Assembly: GCF_000620465.1 (NCBI RefSeq)
Contig: NZ_KK211140.1
Coordinates: forward strand, 933,964 to 997,963
Reading direction: 5' to 3'
Source of the DNA: Ralstonia sp. UNC404CL21Col
Lineage (GTDB): Bacteria > Pseudomonadota > Gammaproteobacteria > Burkholderiales > Burkholderiaceae
DNA: 64,000 nt
This document shows, one piece after another, positions 37,312 to 44,543 of this stretch. The position numbers and the translations under genes were made by a program. The first letter of the stretch is position 1, and every line of letters starts with the position of its first letter. The notes under the pieces are model-generated. The model was given only the letters and a program-made list of their open reading frames with translations. It had not been told where the DNA came from and made no database searches.

Positions 37312-37546
37312 GGCGGGCGCTCCTGCAGAAGAAGCCGAGCCACACGCCGCGCCCGTAGCAGACGACAAAGAACACCGACGCAGTGAACATGCCGGCCTCG
37401 CCCGTGATGTGCGTGAGGTAAAGCCACGCAGGCTGGCCGAGCAGGCCGACGACAGCGCCCCAGCGCTGCGTGCGCGGGCTGTAGTTGAGCAGCGCCACGG
37501 AAACGAAAGCCGTGAGCAGCATCCAGAGATTGACGAGGGCGAGCAT
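37304..37546 (-). CDS. Small phage membrane protein
   Basis: This 80-residue protein starts at the ATG at 37546, which shares one base with the stop of the preceding gene (TAATG). Three hydrophobic segments (ALVNLWMLLTAFVSVALL, WGAVVGLLGQPAWLYL, MFTASVFFVVCYGRGVWLGF) suggest three membrane helices. Function unknown; small membrane proteins are common in this operon of Ralstonia P2-like phages. Confidence 0.65.
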   Translation of the reverse strand: MLALVNLWMLLTAFVSVALLNYSPRTQRWGAVVGLLGQPAWLYLTHITGEAGMFTASVFFVVCYGRGVWLGFFCRSARHA

Positions 37547-37782
37547 TACGCGGCCTCCGCAAAGACGCCGTAGGCCATCAGACCCGCGACGACAAACGCG
37601 CCGCCGATGCACACCACAGCAAGCCACAGCAGCACCCGAGCAAGCCCGTTGAAGGGCTTCGGCTGCACCGTGTATCCGTTGACGGTCGGGTCGTTCTTGC
37701 TGCGCCAGGCGAACAGGAAGCCCACGGTAGCGGCCTGCACGGCGAGGGTAGCGAACATGGCAACGAGCTGCAGGACGTTCAT
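37546..37782 (-). CDS. Small phage membrane protein
   Basis: The 78-residue protein has two membrane helices (LVAMFATLAVQAATVGFLFAW and ARVLLWLAVVCIGGAFVVAGLM) joined by a polar loop (RSKNDPTVNGYTVQPKPFNG). It overlaps both neighbours by one to four bases, so it is translationally coupled in the early operon. Function unknown. Confidence 0.65.
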   Translation of the reverse strand: MNVLQLVAMFATLAVQAATVGFLFAWRSKNDPTVNGYTVQPKPFNGLARVLLWLAVVCIGGAFVVAGLMAYGVFAEAA

Positions 37783-37943
37783 GCGGGCCTCCCGACCAGG
37801 CGGGCCGAGCCGGCGCGTGCGGCCAGGCCGAGTGCTTCAGCCGTGCGCAACACGGTCATGAGTGCATCCGTGCTCGATGCGGCGATGGTGTGGAAGGACA
37901 GGCGATGGCCGCCGGCGGCGACGCGGACGAGGTAGGTTTTCAT
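37779..37943 (-). CDS. Very small phage protein, unknown
   Basis: This is 54 residues from the ATG at 37943 (MKTYLVRVAAGGHRLSFHTIAA). A purine-rich AAGGGGG site lies just upstream and the ATGA overlap couples it to the next gene. A short beta-beta-alpha pattern is suggested by alternating hydrophobics and a final helix (TDALMTVLRTAEALGLAARA). Unknown function. Confidence 0.6.
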   Translation of the reverse strand: MKTYLVRVAAGGHRLSFHTIAASSTDALMTVLRTAEALGLAARAGSARLVGRPA

Positions 37944-37953
37944 GCCGGCCCCC

Positions 37954-38499
37954 TTAAGCAATGCCCTGCAGGCTGTTCTGGCGCGCCACTGGCGCGAGCA
38001 CGCCAATGGGCTGCGTTTGCATGCCCAGCAGCCGGGAGACGTGCTGCAAGTTGGCGTACAGCTCAACCGCGAGCGAAGCCGTACGGGCGTTGGCCAGCTC
38101 TTTGGCCAGGGTGCCGCGATAGCGCAGCGCTGCCAGCCGCTGCGGCACGGTCATGCGGCCAGTCTCTTGCGGCACCAGGCGGCCTTCCAGCACGTCGAGC
38201 ACCCAGCGGCGGAACGCCTTGGCGCGCTCGGTGCGCGCCAGCATGCCGAGCAGGTAGCAGCCGCGCGGGCTGAAGATGCGAACTTGCTGACGGCCGCCAG
38301 CGGTATCCAGCTCGACGACCTGCGTCATTTCATCTGTGAACTCGTCAGCGCTACGGGCGTACAGGTTCTGGATGTCCGACGTTGGGTTTCGGTAGCCCAA
38401 GGCACTTGCAACTTGCAAGCCCCTTAGCCACGGGGTGTTGTGGATGTCGACCACATCGAAGTCGACGTTCTCAAAGGTCAGAACAGCGTTGGTTTGCAT
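37954..38499 (-). CDS. Phage antirepressor-like protein (BRO-N domain)
   Basis: It has 181 residues from the ATG at 38499. The N-terminal ~110 residues fit a BRO-N domain (LTFENVDFDVVDIHNTPWLRGL, ASALGYRNPTSDIQ, YLLGMLARTERAKAFRRWVLDVLE), found in phage antirepressors and regulators. The C-terminal part is helical. It is the first gene after a strong terminator, so it either has its own promoter or is reached by readthrough. Confidence 0.8.
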   Translation of the reverse strand: MQTNAVLTFENVDFDVVDIHNTPWLRGLQVASALGYRNPTSDIQNLYARSADEFTDEMTQVVELDTAGGRQQVRIFSPRGCYLLGMLARTERAKAFRRWVLDVLEGRLVPQETGRMTVPQRLAALRYRGTLAKELANARTASLAVELYANLQHVSRLLGMQTQPIGVLAPVARQNSLQGIA

Positions 38500-38521
38500 A
38501 CGGGCCTCGAAAAAAATGGGC

Positions 38522-38553
38522 AAAAAAAGCCCCCCGCACCCCGGACGGGGAGC
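38522..38553 (-). terminator. Rho-independent terminator in the early operon
   Basis: On the minus strand GCTCCCCG (38553-38546) pairs with CGGGGGGC (38536-38529), one T-G pair, and T7 follows (38528-38522). It lies 49 bases after the ogr-like gene and 23 bases before the antirepressor start, splitting the leftward early transcript into a regulator part and a replication part. Confidence 0.8.
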
Positions 38554-38601
38554 GTGCCAAAACGGATGCGAGGGGAAGGGGGTAACTGAAGCCGCTGGCG
38601 C

Positions 38602-38850
38602 CTATTCGGGCAGCAGGCTCAATTGGCCGGTGCCGTTGGGCAGCACACGCGTGCGGCCAACGGGCAGGTAGGCCAGCGGGTTGGGGTTGATGCTGGGCGC
38701 GATGGTGCTGATGATCGACAAGATGGCCTTGCCGGTATAAGCGCAATGCTCTTCAGGGCAGCGCACGTAAAGCTCGCGCGACGTGAGAGAAACGGCGCGG
38801 CTGGTGCGGATATGCAGGCGGGTGCCGCAGTGGGGGCAGAGGTGTTTCAT
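38602..38850 (-). CDS. ogr: Ogr/Delta-type zinc-finger late-gene activator
   Basis: It has 82 residues from the ATG at 38850. The zinc finger is CPHCGTRLHIRTS...CPEEHCAYTG, the Ogr/Delta arrangement, followed by the P2-like IISTIAPSINPNP. In P2, Ogr activates the late promoters PF, PV, PO, PP with host RNA polymerase. Candidate target sites are seen upstream of FI and V in this prophage. It is coupled by a four-base overlap to the gene before it. Confidence 0.88.
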   Translation of the reverse strand: MKHLCPHCGTRLHIRTSRAVSLTSRELYVRCPEEHCAYTGKAILSIISTIAPSINPNPLAYLPVGRTRVLPNGTGQLSLLPE

Positions 38851-39140
38851 TTCGTGCCCCCTTGCGGGCGACCGCATTCGCCAAGGCCCTCGCGCGCGCA
38901 CTCGCAGAACATGCCGACCTCGCCCAGCGTGGCAACGGCATCCATGTACTTGCGCGTAACAAGCACGTAGCCGCAGACGCCAACGAGCGTATCCAGCTTG
39001 TCGATCAGCACGCCTTGTTCGCCGCTCAGGAAGCGGCTCATGGCGCCTTTGTCCCAGCCCATAGTCTGCTGCACGTCTTGCCGCGATGGGCCAGAGAGCT
39101 TGCGCCGCAAGGCGTGTTCGATTCGGTGTTGGGTGTGCAT
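38847..39140 (-). CDS. CII-like phage regulatory protein
   Basis: This 97-residue protein (ATG at 39140, preceded by GGAGGATTG) has an HTH-like segment: SRQDVQQTMGWDKGAMSRFLSGEQG. The pattern 'choose DNA partner, sit in operon right after the leftward promoter, just before the replication genes' is that of CII or Cox-type regulators in P2-like phages. The C-terminal half (KYMDAVATLGEVGMFCECAR) is not recognised. Confidence 0.65.
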   Translation of the reverse strand: MHTQHRIEHALRRKLSGPSRQDVQQTMGWDKGAMSRFLSGEQGVLIDKLDTLVGVCGYVLVTRKYMDAVATLGEVGMFCECAREGLGECGRPQGGTK

Positions 39141-39142
39141 GG

Positions 39143-39382
39143 TCAATCCTCCACAACGGATGTTGCGTGCCGTTGGGGCACGTCTTGCTTAAGCTTGTTT
39201 GGGCTCGGTTGAGCCAGGGCGCTGAGGATCAGGACGCGGCCCATGTTGCCGAGTGACCGGCCTTCAGTGACGGCGCGGGCTTTGAACTTTTCAAGCTCCT
39301 CTGGCCGTAGGCGGATATAGATGGGCTTGTCAGTCACGACGCCAATTGGCGCGCGACGTTTCGCGACATTTCCACGGGGCAT
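39143..39382 (-). CDS. Small RHH/Arc-like DNA-binding protein, first gene of leftward operon
   Basis: The 79 residues include KPIYIRLRPEELEKFKARAV, which fits a ribbon-helix-helix pattern (beta strand then two helices). It is the first gene divergent from the CI-like repressor, the position of Cox or Cro-like regulators. This suggests a lysis/lysogeny role, but the exact function is inferred only from fold pattern and place. Confidence 0.6.
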   Translation of the reverse strand: MPRGNVAKRRAPIGVVTDKPIYIRLRPEELEKFKARAVTEGRSLGNMGRVLILSALAQPSPNKLKQDVPQRHATSVVED

Positions 39383-39454
39383 GGCGGATATACTCGTGAA
39401 AGAGAATCTTGCATAACATGAGCATTCTAGTAATCAAACGAATATCCATGAAGT

Positions 39455-39471
39455 CAATTTGTGTCAAATTG
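39455..39471. promoter_or_regulatory. Candidate operator between repressor and early operon
   Basis: CAATTTG-TGT-CAAATTG is a 17-bp palindrome with perfect 7-bp arms in the 97-base divergent gap. Its right half contains TTGACA (minus strand, 39467-39462), a -35 for a leftward promoter. It is therefore placed to let the repressor block early transcription. Confidence 0.65.
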
Positions 39472-39479
39472 GTCTTCAA

Positions 39480-39908
39480 ATGAATACTCGACAAATAGCC
39501 GAAAGACTCCGCGAGGAGCGCAAGCGCCTTGGCCTTACACAAGAGCGGTTTGGGGCGGAGGGAGGCGTCGGAAAACTGGCGCAGCTCAACTACGAAAAGG
39601 GCGAGCGTTCGCCGGACGCTGCTTATCTTTCTGCCATCGCGCTAGCTGGCGTTGACGTGTCATACGTGCTCACTGGCGAACGGGGCGGCGCTTTGGCGCC
39701 AGACGAAGCCGCGCTGCTCGCCGCGTATCGCGCGCTTGACACTCGTGGCAAAGCGGCCGCTGTTGGCGCAGTCGCAGGGCTGTCGGTGCAGCCGCATCTC
39801 GGTGGCACAGGAAATCATTCGCAGGTCGTTGTCGGCGGCTCCCACAACGTCCAGGTGGGCACCGTAAAAAAATCGACCAAGAGAAAGGCAAAGCGCGATG
39901 GTGAATAG
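39480..39908 (+). CDS. CI-type HTH phage repressor
   Basis: This 142-residue protein begins with an XRE helix-turn-helix (IAERLREERKRLGLTQERFG, GKLAQLNYEKGERSPDAAYL). A short linker, a helix (APDEAALLAAYRALDTRGKAA) and an unusual tail follow. The tail has the motif NHSQVVVGGSHNVQVGTV and ends in a lysine-rich stretch. There is no peptidase domain, so it is probably not RecA-cleaved. It is divergent from the regulatory operon, as expected for the lysogeny repressor. The ATG at 39480 is chosen since the codons before it overlap the operator. Confidence 0.85.
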   Translation: MNTRQIAERLREERKRLGLTQERFGAEGGVGKLAQLNYEKGERSPDAAYLSAIALAGVDVSYVLTGERGGALAPDEAALLAAYRALDTRGKAAAVGAVAGLSVQPHLGGTGNHSQVVVGGSHNVQVGTVKKSTKRKAKRDGE

Positions 39909-39987
39909 GCTCTACGATCCGCTCGAAAAGTTGCCGGACACGCTTGCCGAGCTGCAATCAATTGTGGCTGCGTCGCTTCGCGGATAA
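39898..39987 (+). CDS. Possible 29-residue peptide downstream of the repressor
   Basis: ATG at 39898 overlaps the repressor stop, with AAAGG upstream. The encoded peptide MVNRLYDPLEKLPDTLAELQ plus nine more residues is helical and protein-like. It would be translationally coupled to the repressor. Too short to assign; it may be a chance frame. Confidence 0.35.
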   Translation: MVNRLYDPLEKLPDTLAELQSIVAASLRG

Positions 39988-40000
39988 AGAGGAGAGGGGA

Positions 40001-40453
40001 ATGGAAAAAGCACCGCGCCATAAATGGCCAGTCGCAGTGTTGTACGTCGCGCCGTTGATCTTGTTTGTTGTCGTCCTGTACTTCCCCGCGATGCTGGACA
40101 GGCTCGGAGCTTGGCCCAAGCCACCTGCCGAGTGGCAGTTTCGGATGATGAGGCTGTGGTTCTGGATCGCGGGGGGCGCGCCTATTGCCCTTCACATGTG
40201 GCTGGCACACGTAATGGGGGCACGCCGCCATCTTTGGCGTTTGCTCGCCATGCTCGTGGTGCTGCACTACGTGCTGACGCTGATACCTGTCACGGTCGCG
40301 CTCAGTGCCGGGGGGCAGCTCTCTTTTGGCGGATTGGGCCAGGTGAGTTTGATGCAGGTTGGCCTGCAGGCCATGGTCGCGGTTGCGTGGGCTTTGTTGA
40401 TCGGGGTGGCGTTGCTGATTGAGCGAGTTGCGCGAGCTGTTGTTCGTCCTTAG
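40001..40453 (+). CDS. Membrane protein, phage accessory region
   Basis: From the ATG at 40001 (preceded by GAGGAGAGGGG), this 150-residue protein has four hydrophobic helices: VAVLYVAPLILFVVVLYFP, MRLWFWIAGGAPIALHMWL, WRLLAMLVVLHYVLTLIPVTVAL and LQAMVAVAWALLIGVALLI. No domain was recognised. Being transcribed with the repressor, it may be expressed in lysogeny, the pattern of superinfection-exclusion membrane proteins (inference). Confidence 0.7.
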   Translation: MEKAPRHKWPVAVLYVAPLILFVVVLYFPAMLDRLGAWPKPPAEWQFRMMRLWFWIAGGAPIALHMWLAHVMGARRHLWRLLAMLVVLHYVLTLIPVTVALSAGGQLSFGGLGQVSLMQVGLQAMVAVAWALLIGVALLIERVARAVVRP

Positions 40454-40480
40454 TGAAAGCGAGATGGGCTAGCTATCGAC

Positions 40481-40765
40481 ATGAACACCACCACTGTCTT
40501 TGACGCACTTGAAGCAACTGTCGACGAAGCATCTTTCTTGCAGTTTGTCGATGCGTTGCTGTCTGAGCGGCGACGTGCCGATGGACTGCCCCTCGAGCTA
40601 GATGGCTTTCAGGGGGAGTGGGCAAACAATACGGTTTCCGAGTTCCTGAGCGCTGCGAAGGCATGGGCGGAGGATTCTGATTTCGGTGCGCGACCAGGCC
40701 CAAAGAGTCTCAACCCTTGGCGGTTGTTTGCTGACTTTCTGTATGCGGGGCGCGGGTACGAGTAG
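40481..40765 (+). CDS. DUF7660-like small protein
   Basis: This 94-residue acidic protein has a motif set matching the DUF7660 family: DEASFLQFVDALLSERR, GEWANNTVSEFLSAAKAWAEDS and the end NPWRLFADFLYAGRGYE. Relatives occur in many bacteria and are often next to polymorphic-toxin or phage genes, possibly as immunity-like proteins, but no function is established. It is encoded 27 bases after the membrane-protein gene. Confidence 0.65.
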   Translation: MNTTTVFDALEATVDEASFLQFVDALLSERRRADGLPLELDGFQGEWANNTVSEFLSAAKAWAEDSDFGARPGPKSLNPWRLFADFLYAGRGYE

Positions 40766-40801
40766 GTTGCTGGAAATCCGCCCTAGAGCCGCAGAAAGAA
40801 T

Positions 40802-41167
40802 ATGAAATGGACCCCCGCGCCGCAAGGCGATAACCCAGCGCCTCAGTGGCTTAAGACAGCCGTAACACTGGCCTACCGTGCCTCCCTGGTGCTATTGGCC
40901 CTCGCTGCGCTGGTATTCCCCGTGATACAACTTTTCAGACTGCCTATTGAACTGGATTCGCTTCGGTTGGCTAGGTTCGGCGTGCTGGATTGCGGCTTCA
41001 TGGCGGTGGCACATGCATGGCGAATTTGGCTGTTGCGCTTGCCTGTCCCGATCCGCTTCTCAGCGCCCGTGCCGTATGGCTATCCGGGGTGGCGGACCAT
41101 TCTCCAATCTCAACTTGTTTCCGGGTGCGTGCTTCTCGCGTTTGGTGCGGTGCTCTTTCTCCTATGA
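40802..41167 (+). CDS. Membrane protein, phage accessory region
   Basis: The 121 residues contain three hydrophobic segments (ASLVLLALAALVFPVIQLF, LDCGFMAVAHAWRIWLL, LQSQLVSGCVLLAFGAVLFLL). A ribosome site AGAAAG lies upstream of the ATG. No family was recognised. It is in line with the preceding small genes and may be in the same transcript as the repressor. Confidence 0.6.
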   Translation: MKWTPAPQGDNPAPQWLKTAVTLAYRASLVLLALAALVFPVIQLFRLPIELDSLRLARFGVLDCGFMAVAHAWRIWLLRLPVPIRFSAPVPYGYPGWRTILQSQLVSGCVLLAFGAVLFLL

Positions 41168-41191
41168 CCAAAATCCACTAAGGGTGCCGTC

Positions 41192-41536
41192 TTGCTCACC
41201 GTCAATGAACTGATCGACCGCATAGACGAATTCAACGGCAAGCCTGTCGAAGTGATGGGGCTTTTGACGTTCGAGTTTGAGGACACCTCGCTTAACCACT
41301 TTCCGAAGTCAGAGCGTCGCGATGTTACGGAAGAGGCAGATTTGCCGTTCTATCGATCAAGTGTATGGCTGGCGTTTGGGGGAGGGAGTATTCGCCCGAA
41401 TGAACAGGTGCTCACGCAATGGCACGGCAAGCGCGTACGGGTAACTGGAATCGCCTATAGGCCCCACGTCGGCGGATGTGGCCATTTTGGCGGCCGGGGT
41501 TGCGAGATTGAACCCTATAGCATTGAGCGCGTTTGA
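41192..41536 (+). CDS. Small hypothetical protein, OB-fold-like
   Basis: This 114-residue protein starts at TTG (41192), with AAGGGTG upstream. The pattern IDEFNGKPVEVMGLLTFEFE, then QWHGKRVRVTGIAYRP and a C-terminal ECEIEPYSIE-like end, resembles the beta-barrel core of small OB-fold proteins ('K-x-V-x-V-x-G'). Function unknown. The fold suggestion rests on pattern only. Confidence 0.5.
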   Translation: MLTVNELIDRIDEFNGKPVEVMGLLTFEFEDTSLNHFPKSERRDVTEEADLPFYRSSVWLAFGGGSIRPNEQVLTQWHGKRVRVTGIAYRPHVGGCGHFGGRGCEIEPYSIERV

Positions 41537-41570
41537 GGTCTACCGGTCTCGTTCCAGCACAGCAATTCTT

Positions 41571-41620
41571 ATAGAGCAGTAGCCGCGCGGGGGGCGCGGT
41601 ATACGGCCTTCTTATCAATC
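41571..41620 (+). repeat. Direct repeat A, copy 1 (upstream of WYL-BRCT gene)
   Basis: Fifty bases beginning ATAGAGCAGTAGCCGCGCGG and ending TTATCAATC recur at 42791-42839 with about four differences. The core CCGCGC-GGGGGG-type GCGCGG can fold into a short GC hairpin followed by a T-rich stretch. It lies 30 bases before the start of the WYL-BRCT gene. Confidence 0.85.
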
Positions 41621-41649
41621 TGGAAACGGGGTGATTCAGAGGAGCAGAC

Positions 41650-42723
41650 GTGCAGGATGCGTTTGCCAGCTTTGGCGTTTTCGTCGGCTATGTTTGGCTG
41701 ACTGTTTGCGGATGGATTGACTTGGTGCGTGGTCACGTTGCCCGAGGTGGGCCACCGTGGCGCGGACACCTAATTGCGCTTTTTGCCGCGCATGTTCCCG
41801 GCTTCATGTTTATCTGTGCGGCGGTAGCTTCAAGCGCCGATGATCTGGGCGCTGGCGGTAAGTTGCTAATGTGGCTATGCACCTTCGGAGCTTGTTGGGC
41901 ATATCACCGATATGGCCAGGGAGAGACGAAGGCTCCAGGACCGGCGATTCAGCCAGTTTTGCGACCCGTTTCAGGGCCATTGCGCGAGCGGCTCGGTGCG
42001 TGGTGTCGGGAGCTCAATTACGTGCCCGGCGACGTGCGTCAGATGTCGCCGTCTAGCCTTCCGACCAGCGCAAGTGCAACTGGCACGAAAGCGAGTGGTG
42101 CGCCGACCATTCAGTCTGATTCGGTTCAGCCGCCGAGACGGGCTACGCCGGCAGCAAAGTCGAAGGGCAGGGAACCGGAGATCTACCTGTCGGCAACTGT
42201 CGAACCGATCCAACTGCCCGACACAATTTCATTCCGGTATCGCAAGGCCGATGGAACGGAGCAGAGACGCACGGTGACAGCGTTTCAGGTGGTGGACATA
42301 AAGGGCAGGCCATACATGGACGCGCACGACCATGATCGGAAGGCGACGCGCTCTTTCCTGATCCACCGCATTGTTGGCTCGGTTACCCGCTCAGAGACGG
42401 GGGAAGTCATGAGCGCAACCTCTTGGCTTTCCGCTGTAGCGATGTCGCCGGATTCGACCAAGCGGAAGGAAAGAGGCCGGCGCAAAGCAGAGGCATGGGA
42501 TTGGCAGACAGCGGTGGTATTCGCCGGCCTGCACCCCACTCGACGCGACGCCTTGGAGGCGCGCGCGTTGGATGTCGGCTGGGATGTGCGAGAGAGAATC
42601 ACTAGGACCGTGACCTATGTGGTTGCCGGGCCGTTGGTGGGACACAAGCAGCTTGCTCAGGCCGAGGCGCTGGGGATTCCTGTAATGAATGAGGACGAAG
42701 CGATCGCGCTCATGATGCAGTAG
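41650..42723 (+). CDS. Membrane-anchored protein with WYL-like and BRCT domains
   Basis: This 357-residue protein starts at GTG (41650) behind AGAGGAGCA. Three hydrophobic segments (~8-23, 41-62, 70-87) anchor the N-terminus. After a Pro/Ser-rich linker (to ~175), residues ~190-245 resemble a WYL domain (DTISFRYRKADGTEQRRTVT, DIKGRPYMDAHDHDRKATRS). Residues 287-357 fit a BRCT domain (VVFAGLHPTRRDALEARALD, GWDVRERIT, TYVVAG, AEALGIPVMNEDEAI). WYL domains sense ligands in defence regulators; BRCT domains read DNA or phospho-peptides. The combination with a membrane anchor is unusual. It is flanked by direct repeat A. Confidence 0.75.
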   Translation: MQDAFASFGVFVGYVWLTVCGWIDLVRGHVARGGPPWRGHLIALFAAHVPGFMFICAAVASSADDLGAGGKLLMWLCTFGACWAYHRYGQGETKAPGPAIQPVLRPVSGPLRERLGAWCRELNYVPGDVRQMSPSSLPTSASATGTKASGAPTIQSDSVQPPRRATPAAKSKGREPEIYLSATVEPIQLPDTISFRYRKADGTEQRRTVTAFQVVDIKGRPYMDAHDHDRKATRSFLIHRIVGSVTRSETGEVMSATSWLSAVAMSPDSTKRKERGRRKAEAWDWQTAVVFAGLHPTRRDALEARALDVGWDVRERITRTVTYVVAGPLVGHKQLAQAEALGIPVMNEDEAIALMMQ

Positions 42724-42790
42724 CCGCAGGGCGATGAGGCCCGGCGAGCTTAGTCACCATAGGCGACAGCGTGCGTTCTGAAGCATTCCA

Positions 42791-42839
42791 ATAGAGCAGT
42801 AGCCGCGCGGGGGCGCGGCATACAGCCTTTTTATCAATC
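42791..42839 (+). repeat. Direct repeat A, copy 2 (upstream of OB-fold gene)
   Basis: This is the second copy of the 50-base element at 41571, one base shorter, with hairpin GCCGCGC-GGGG-GCGCGGC and T5 after it. It precedes the OB-fold gene at 42872 by 32 bases. The two copies bracket the WYL-BRCT gene exactly. Confidence 0.85.
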
Positions 42840-42871
42840 CACACAGACGGGAAGGTAGAAAGGAGCAGTAA

Positions 42872-43327
42872 ATGAAAGTAGTGAAGTGGCTGTTTGGCCT
42901 GGCGATTGCCGCCATCGTGATTGGCATTCTCAGTGACCTGACTGACCCGAAACCGAAGTCGACGAGCGCATCCACACCGGGCAGCGCGATAGAGACAGCA
43001 GAAGCGGCCGAGCCACCGTTGCCAGTCAAGGCAGATGCGCTGTTCCGCGCATATGACGAGAACGAGGTGGCCGCCGATCAGAAGTACAAAGGCGAGAGCC
43101 TACTGGTGACCGGCACGGTGCAGAGCATCGACAAGGACTTCACAGACAGCATCGTGGTGAAGCTCGCGTCTGGCAACCCGTTCATGGCGGTGCATGCGTA
43201 TCTGGACGATCAGCATGCGGCCATGGTGGCTTCGCTGAAGAAGGGGACGAAGGTGGCTTGGGTGTGCCAAGGGGATGGGCGGATTGTGGGCAGCCCGATG
43301 TTGAAGGGGTGCGGGCCGAAGGGGTAG
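42872..43327 (+). CDS. OB-fold (tRNA_anti-like) membrane-anchored protein
   Basis: This 151-residue protein has an N-terminal membrane anchor (KWLFGLAIAAIVIGILS) and a linker. A tRNA_anti-like OB-fold domain follows: ADALFRAYDENEVAADQKYKG, LLVTGTVQSIDKDFTDSIVV, VAWVCQGDGRIVGSPMLKGC. AAGGAG lies before the ATG. Such anchored OB-fold proteins are common in prophages; no definite function is known. Confidence 0.78.
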   Translation: MKVVKWLFGLAIAAIVIGILSDLTDPKPKSTSASTPGSAIETAEAAEPPLPVKADALFRAYDENEVAADQKYKGESLLVTGTVQSIDKDFTDSIVVKLASGNPFMAVHAYLDDQHAAMVASLKKGTKVAWVCQGDGRIVGSPMLKGCGPKG

Positions 43328-43338
43328 AGAGTACGAGT

Positions 43339-43357
43339 CCCCGCATCAGTTGCGGGG
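43339..43357. terminator. Stem-loop between convergent accessory genes
   Basis: CCCCGCA (43339-43345) pairs with TGCGGGG (43351-43357) around TCAGT. It separates the rightward OB-fold gene from the leftward secreted-protein gene. The T-run is weak on both strands. Confidence 0.5.
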
Positions 43358-43972
43358 CTATTCCTTAGACCGCTTGCGCAAATAGATGCTCATCTGCTCC
43401 TGGTTGACAGGCATGGTGCGCGAGAACGCTGAAGGGTCGTCGCAGACCTCTTTGTATGGGCTGCTACCGGAATTGGTCGTAGGCCAGGCACACATCGAAG
43501 TGCCTGCACCTCCCCAACCCATCAGGGGCTCGAATATGGTCACGCTGGCAACAGAGGGGCCGCCAAAACAGTCATCGCCGAAGGTCACATCCTTAAGGAT
43601 TTCCTCGTCATCCCTGGTGAGGTTCAATTTGATTGACGGTTGCTCGCCGCACATCCCGGGGGAGTAAGGGTCTTGTTGTTTCGTTGTGAGACGGTATACG
43701 GCGTCTCCTACTTTGCACTCGTAGTGGAGATCCGAGGGTACGTAAAAGCCATGTTGTCTCCAGATGGCCTTCCGCTCTTCCATGCGCTTGTCGTCGTATT
43801 GAGCGTCGGACCAAGCGCTGCTGCCGTCGAGTCCAACCCATTCGAAGCGGAAGAAGCGTGCATCCGGGTTGCATGAAATTCTGACGAAGTCTTGTGTCCA
43901 GTCTGCCATTGCTGGTTTGGCGGACAGCGTGAGCAAGATGGCCAGGAGGGCAACACGTGCGAACTGTGACAT
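43358..43972 (-). CDS. Secreted hypothetical protein, phage accessory region
   Basis: This 204-residue protein has a clear signal peptide (RVALLAILLTLSAKPAMA, cleavage before Asp-Trp). The mature part contains several Cys (SCNPDAR, HYECKV, GMCGEQ, DDCFGG, TSMCAW, EVCDD), suggesting disulfides in the periplasm. No known family. It lies 21 bases downstream of another secreted-protein gene on the same strand, so the pair is probably an operon. Confidence 0.65.
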   Translation of the reverse strand: MSQFARVALLAILLTLSAKPAMADWTQDFVRISCNPDARFFRFEWVGLDGSSAWSDAQYDDKRMEERKAIWRQHGFYVPSDLHYECKVGDAVYRLTTKQQDPYSPGMCGEQPSIKLNLTRDDEEILKDVTFGDDCFGGPSVASVTIFEPLMGWGGAGTSMCAWPTTNSGSSPYKEVCDDPSAFSRTMPVNQEQMSIYLRKRSKE

Positions 43973-43993
43973 AGCACTGGTCGTCGTTATAAA

Positions 43994-44500
43994 TCAGGGG
44001 TGGGGCGCTGCTTCGCAACGCATCGCGGGGAGGCGGGGCTGGGCAGCCTGCATCTTCAACACGGCATCATTCGGAAACCAATTATCTTCACGCAATGGCT
44101 GTGTAACGTGCCAAACGATGGTGTCTCCATCCCTGATCAACGTTGCTTGGCCCATTTCGCCTGTACGCGCGCTTTTGAAGGTCAGGGTCACCACGTTTCC
44201 CGTGGCAGTGCCTATCACTGACGGCCCCGGTCCGGCGAGGTCTCCTTCGTCGACCCTGTTGCCAAGCTGACCCGTCGCGAGGTGGTACCCGCAGACTCGT
44301 CGCCCTTGCTGCAAGAGGCTCAAACGGAATTCGTCGCGCGAGCCTTGCTTGCAGCGGTCCGCGTACGCGCCGGTAGCGGTTTCGCAGGAGTAGGTGAACG
44401 CCCATTCGCCGTCAAATGGTGCCGGCGCATTCTGGCCCCACACAGGTGCCGTAGCGAATAGCGTCCCGACAAGGGCTGGTAGAAGCTTGGTGCCAGGCAT
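43994..44500 (-). CDS. Secreted hypothetical protein, phage accessory region
   Basis: The 168 residues begin with a signal peptide (LLPALVGTLFATAPVWGQ). The mature domain looks like a small beta-barrel (FDGEWAFTYSCETATG, RVCGYHLATGQLGNRVDEGD, GTATGNVVTLTFKSARTGEM). Three or more Cys may form disulfides. It resembles small secreted lipocalin-like or DUF-type periplasmic proteins only in general shape. First gene of the two-gene leftward set. Confidence 0.6.
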   Translation of the reverse strand: MPGTKLLPALVGTLFATAPVWGQNAPAPFDGEWAFTYSCETATGAYADRCKQGSRDEFRLSLLQQGRRVCGYHLATGQLGNRVDEGDLAGPGPSVIGTATGNVVTLTFKSARTGEMGQATLIRDGDTIVWHVTQPLREDNWFPNDAVLKMQAAQPRLPAMRCEAAPHP

Positions 44501-44543
44501 CGTCGCTGCTGCTCCTGTTGTTGGTTTCTCACCCTACGGCCGG

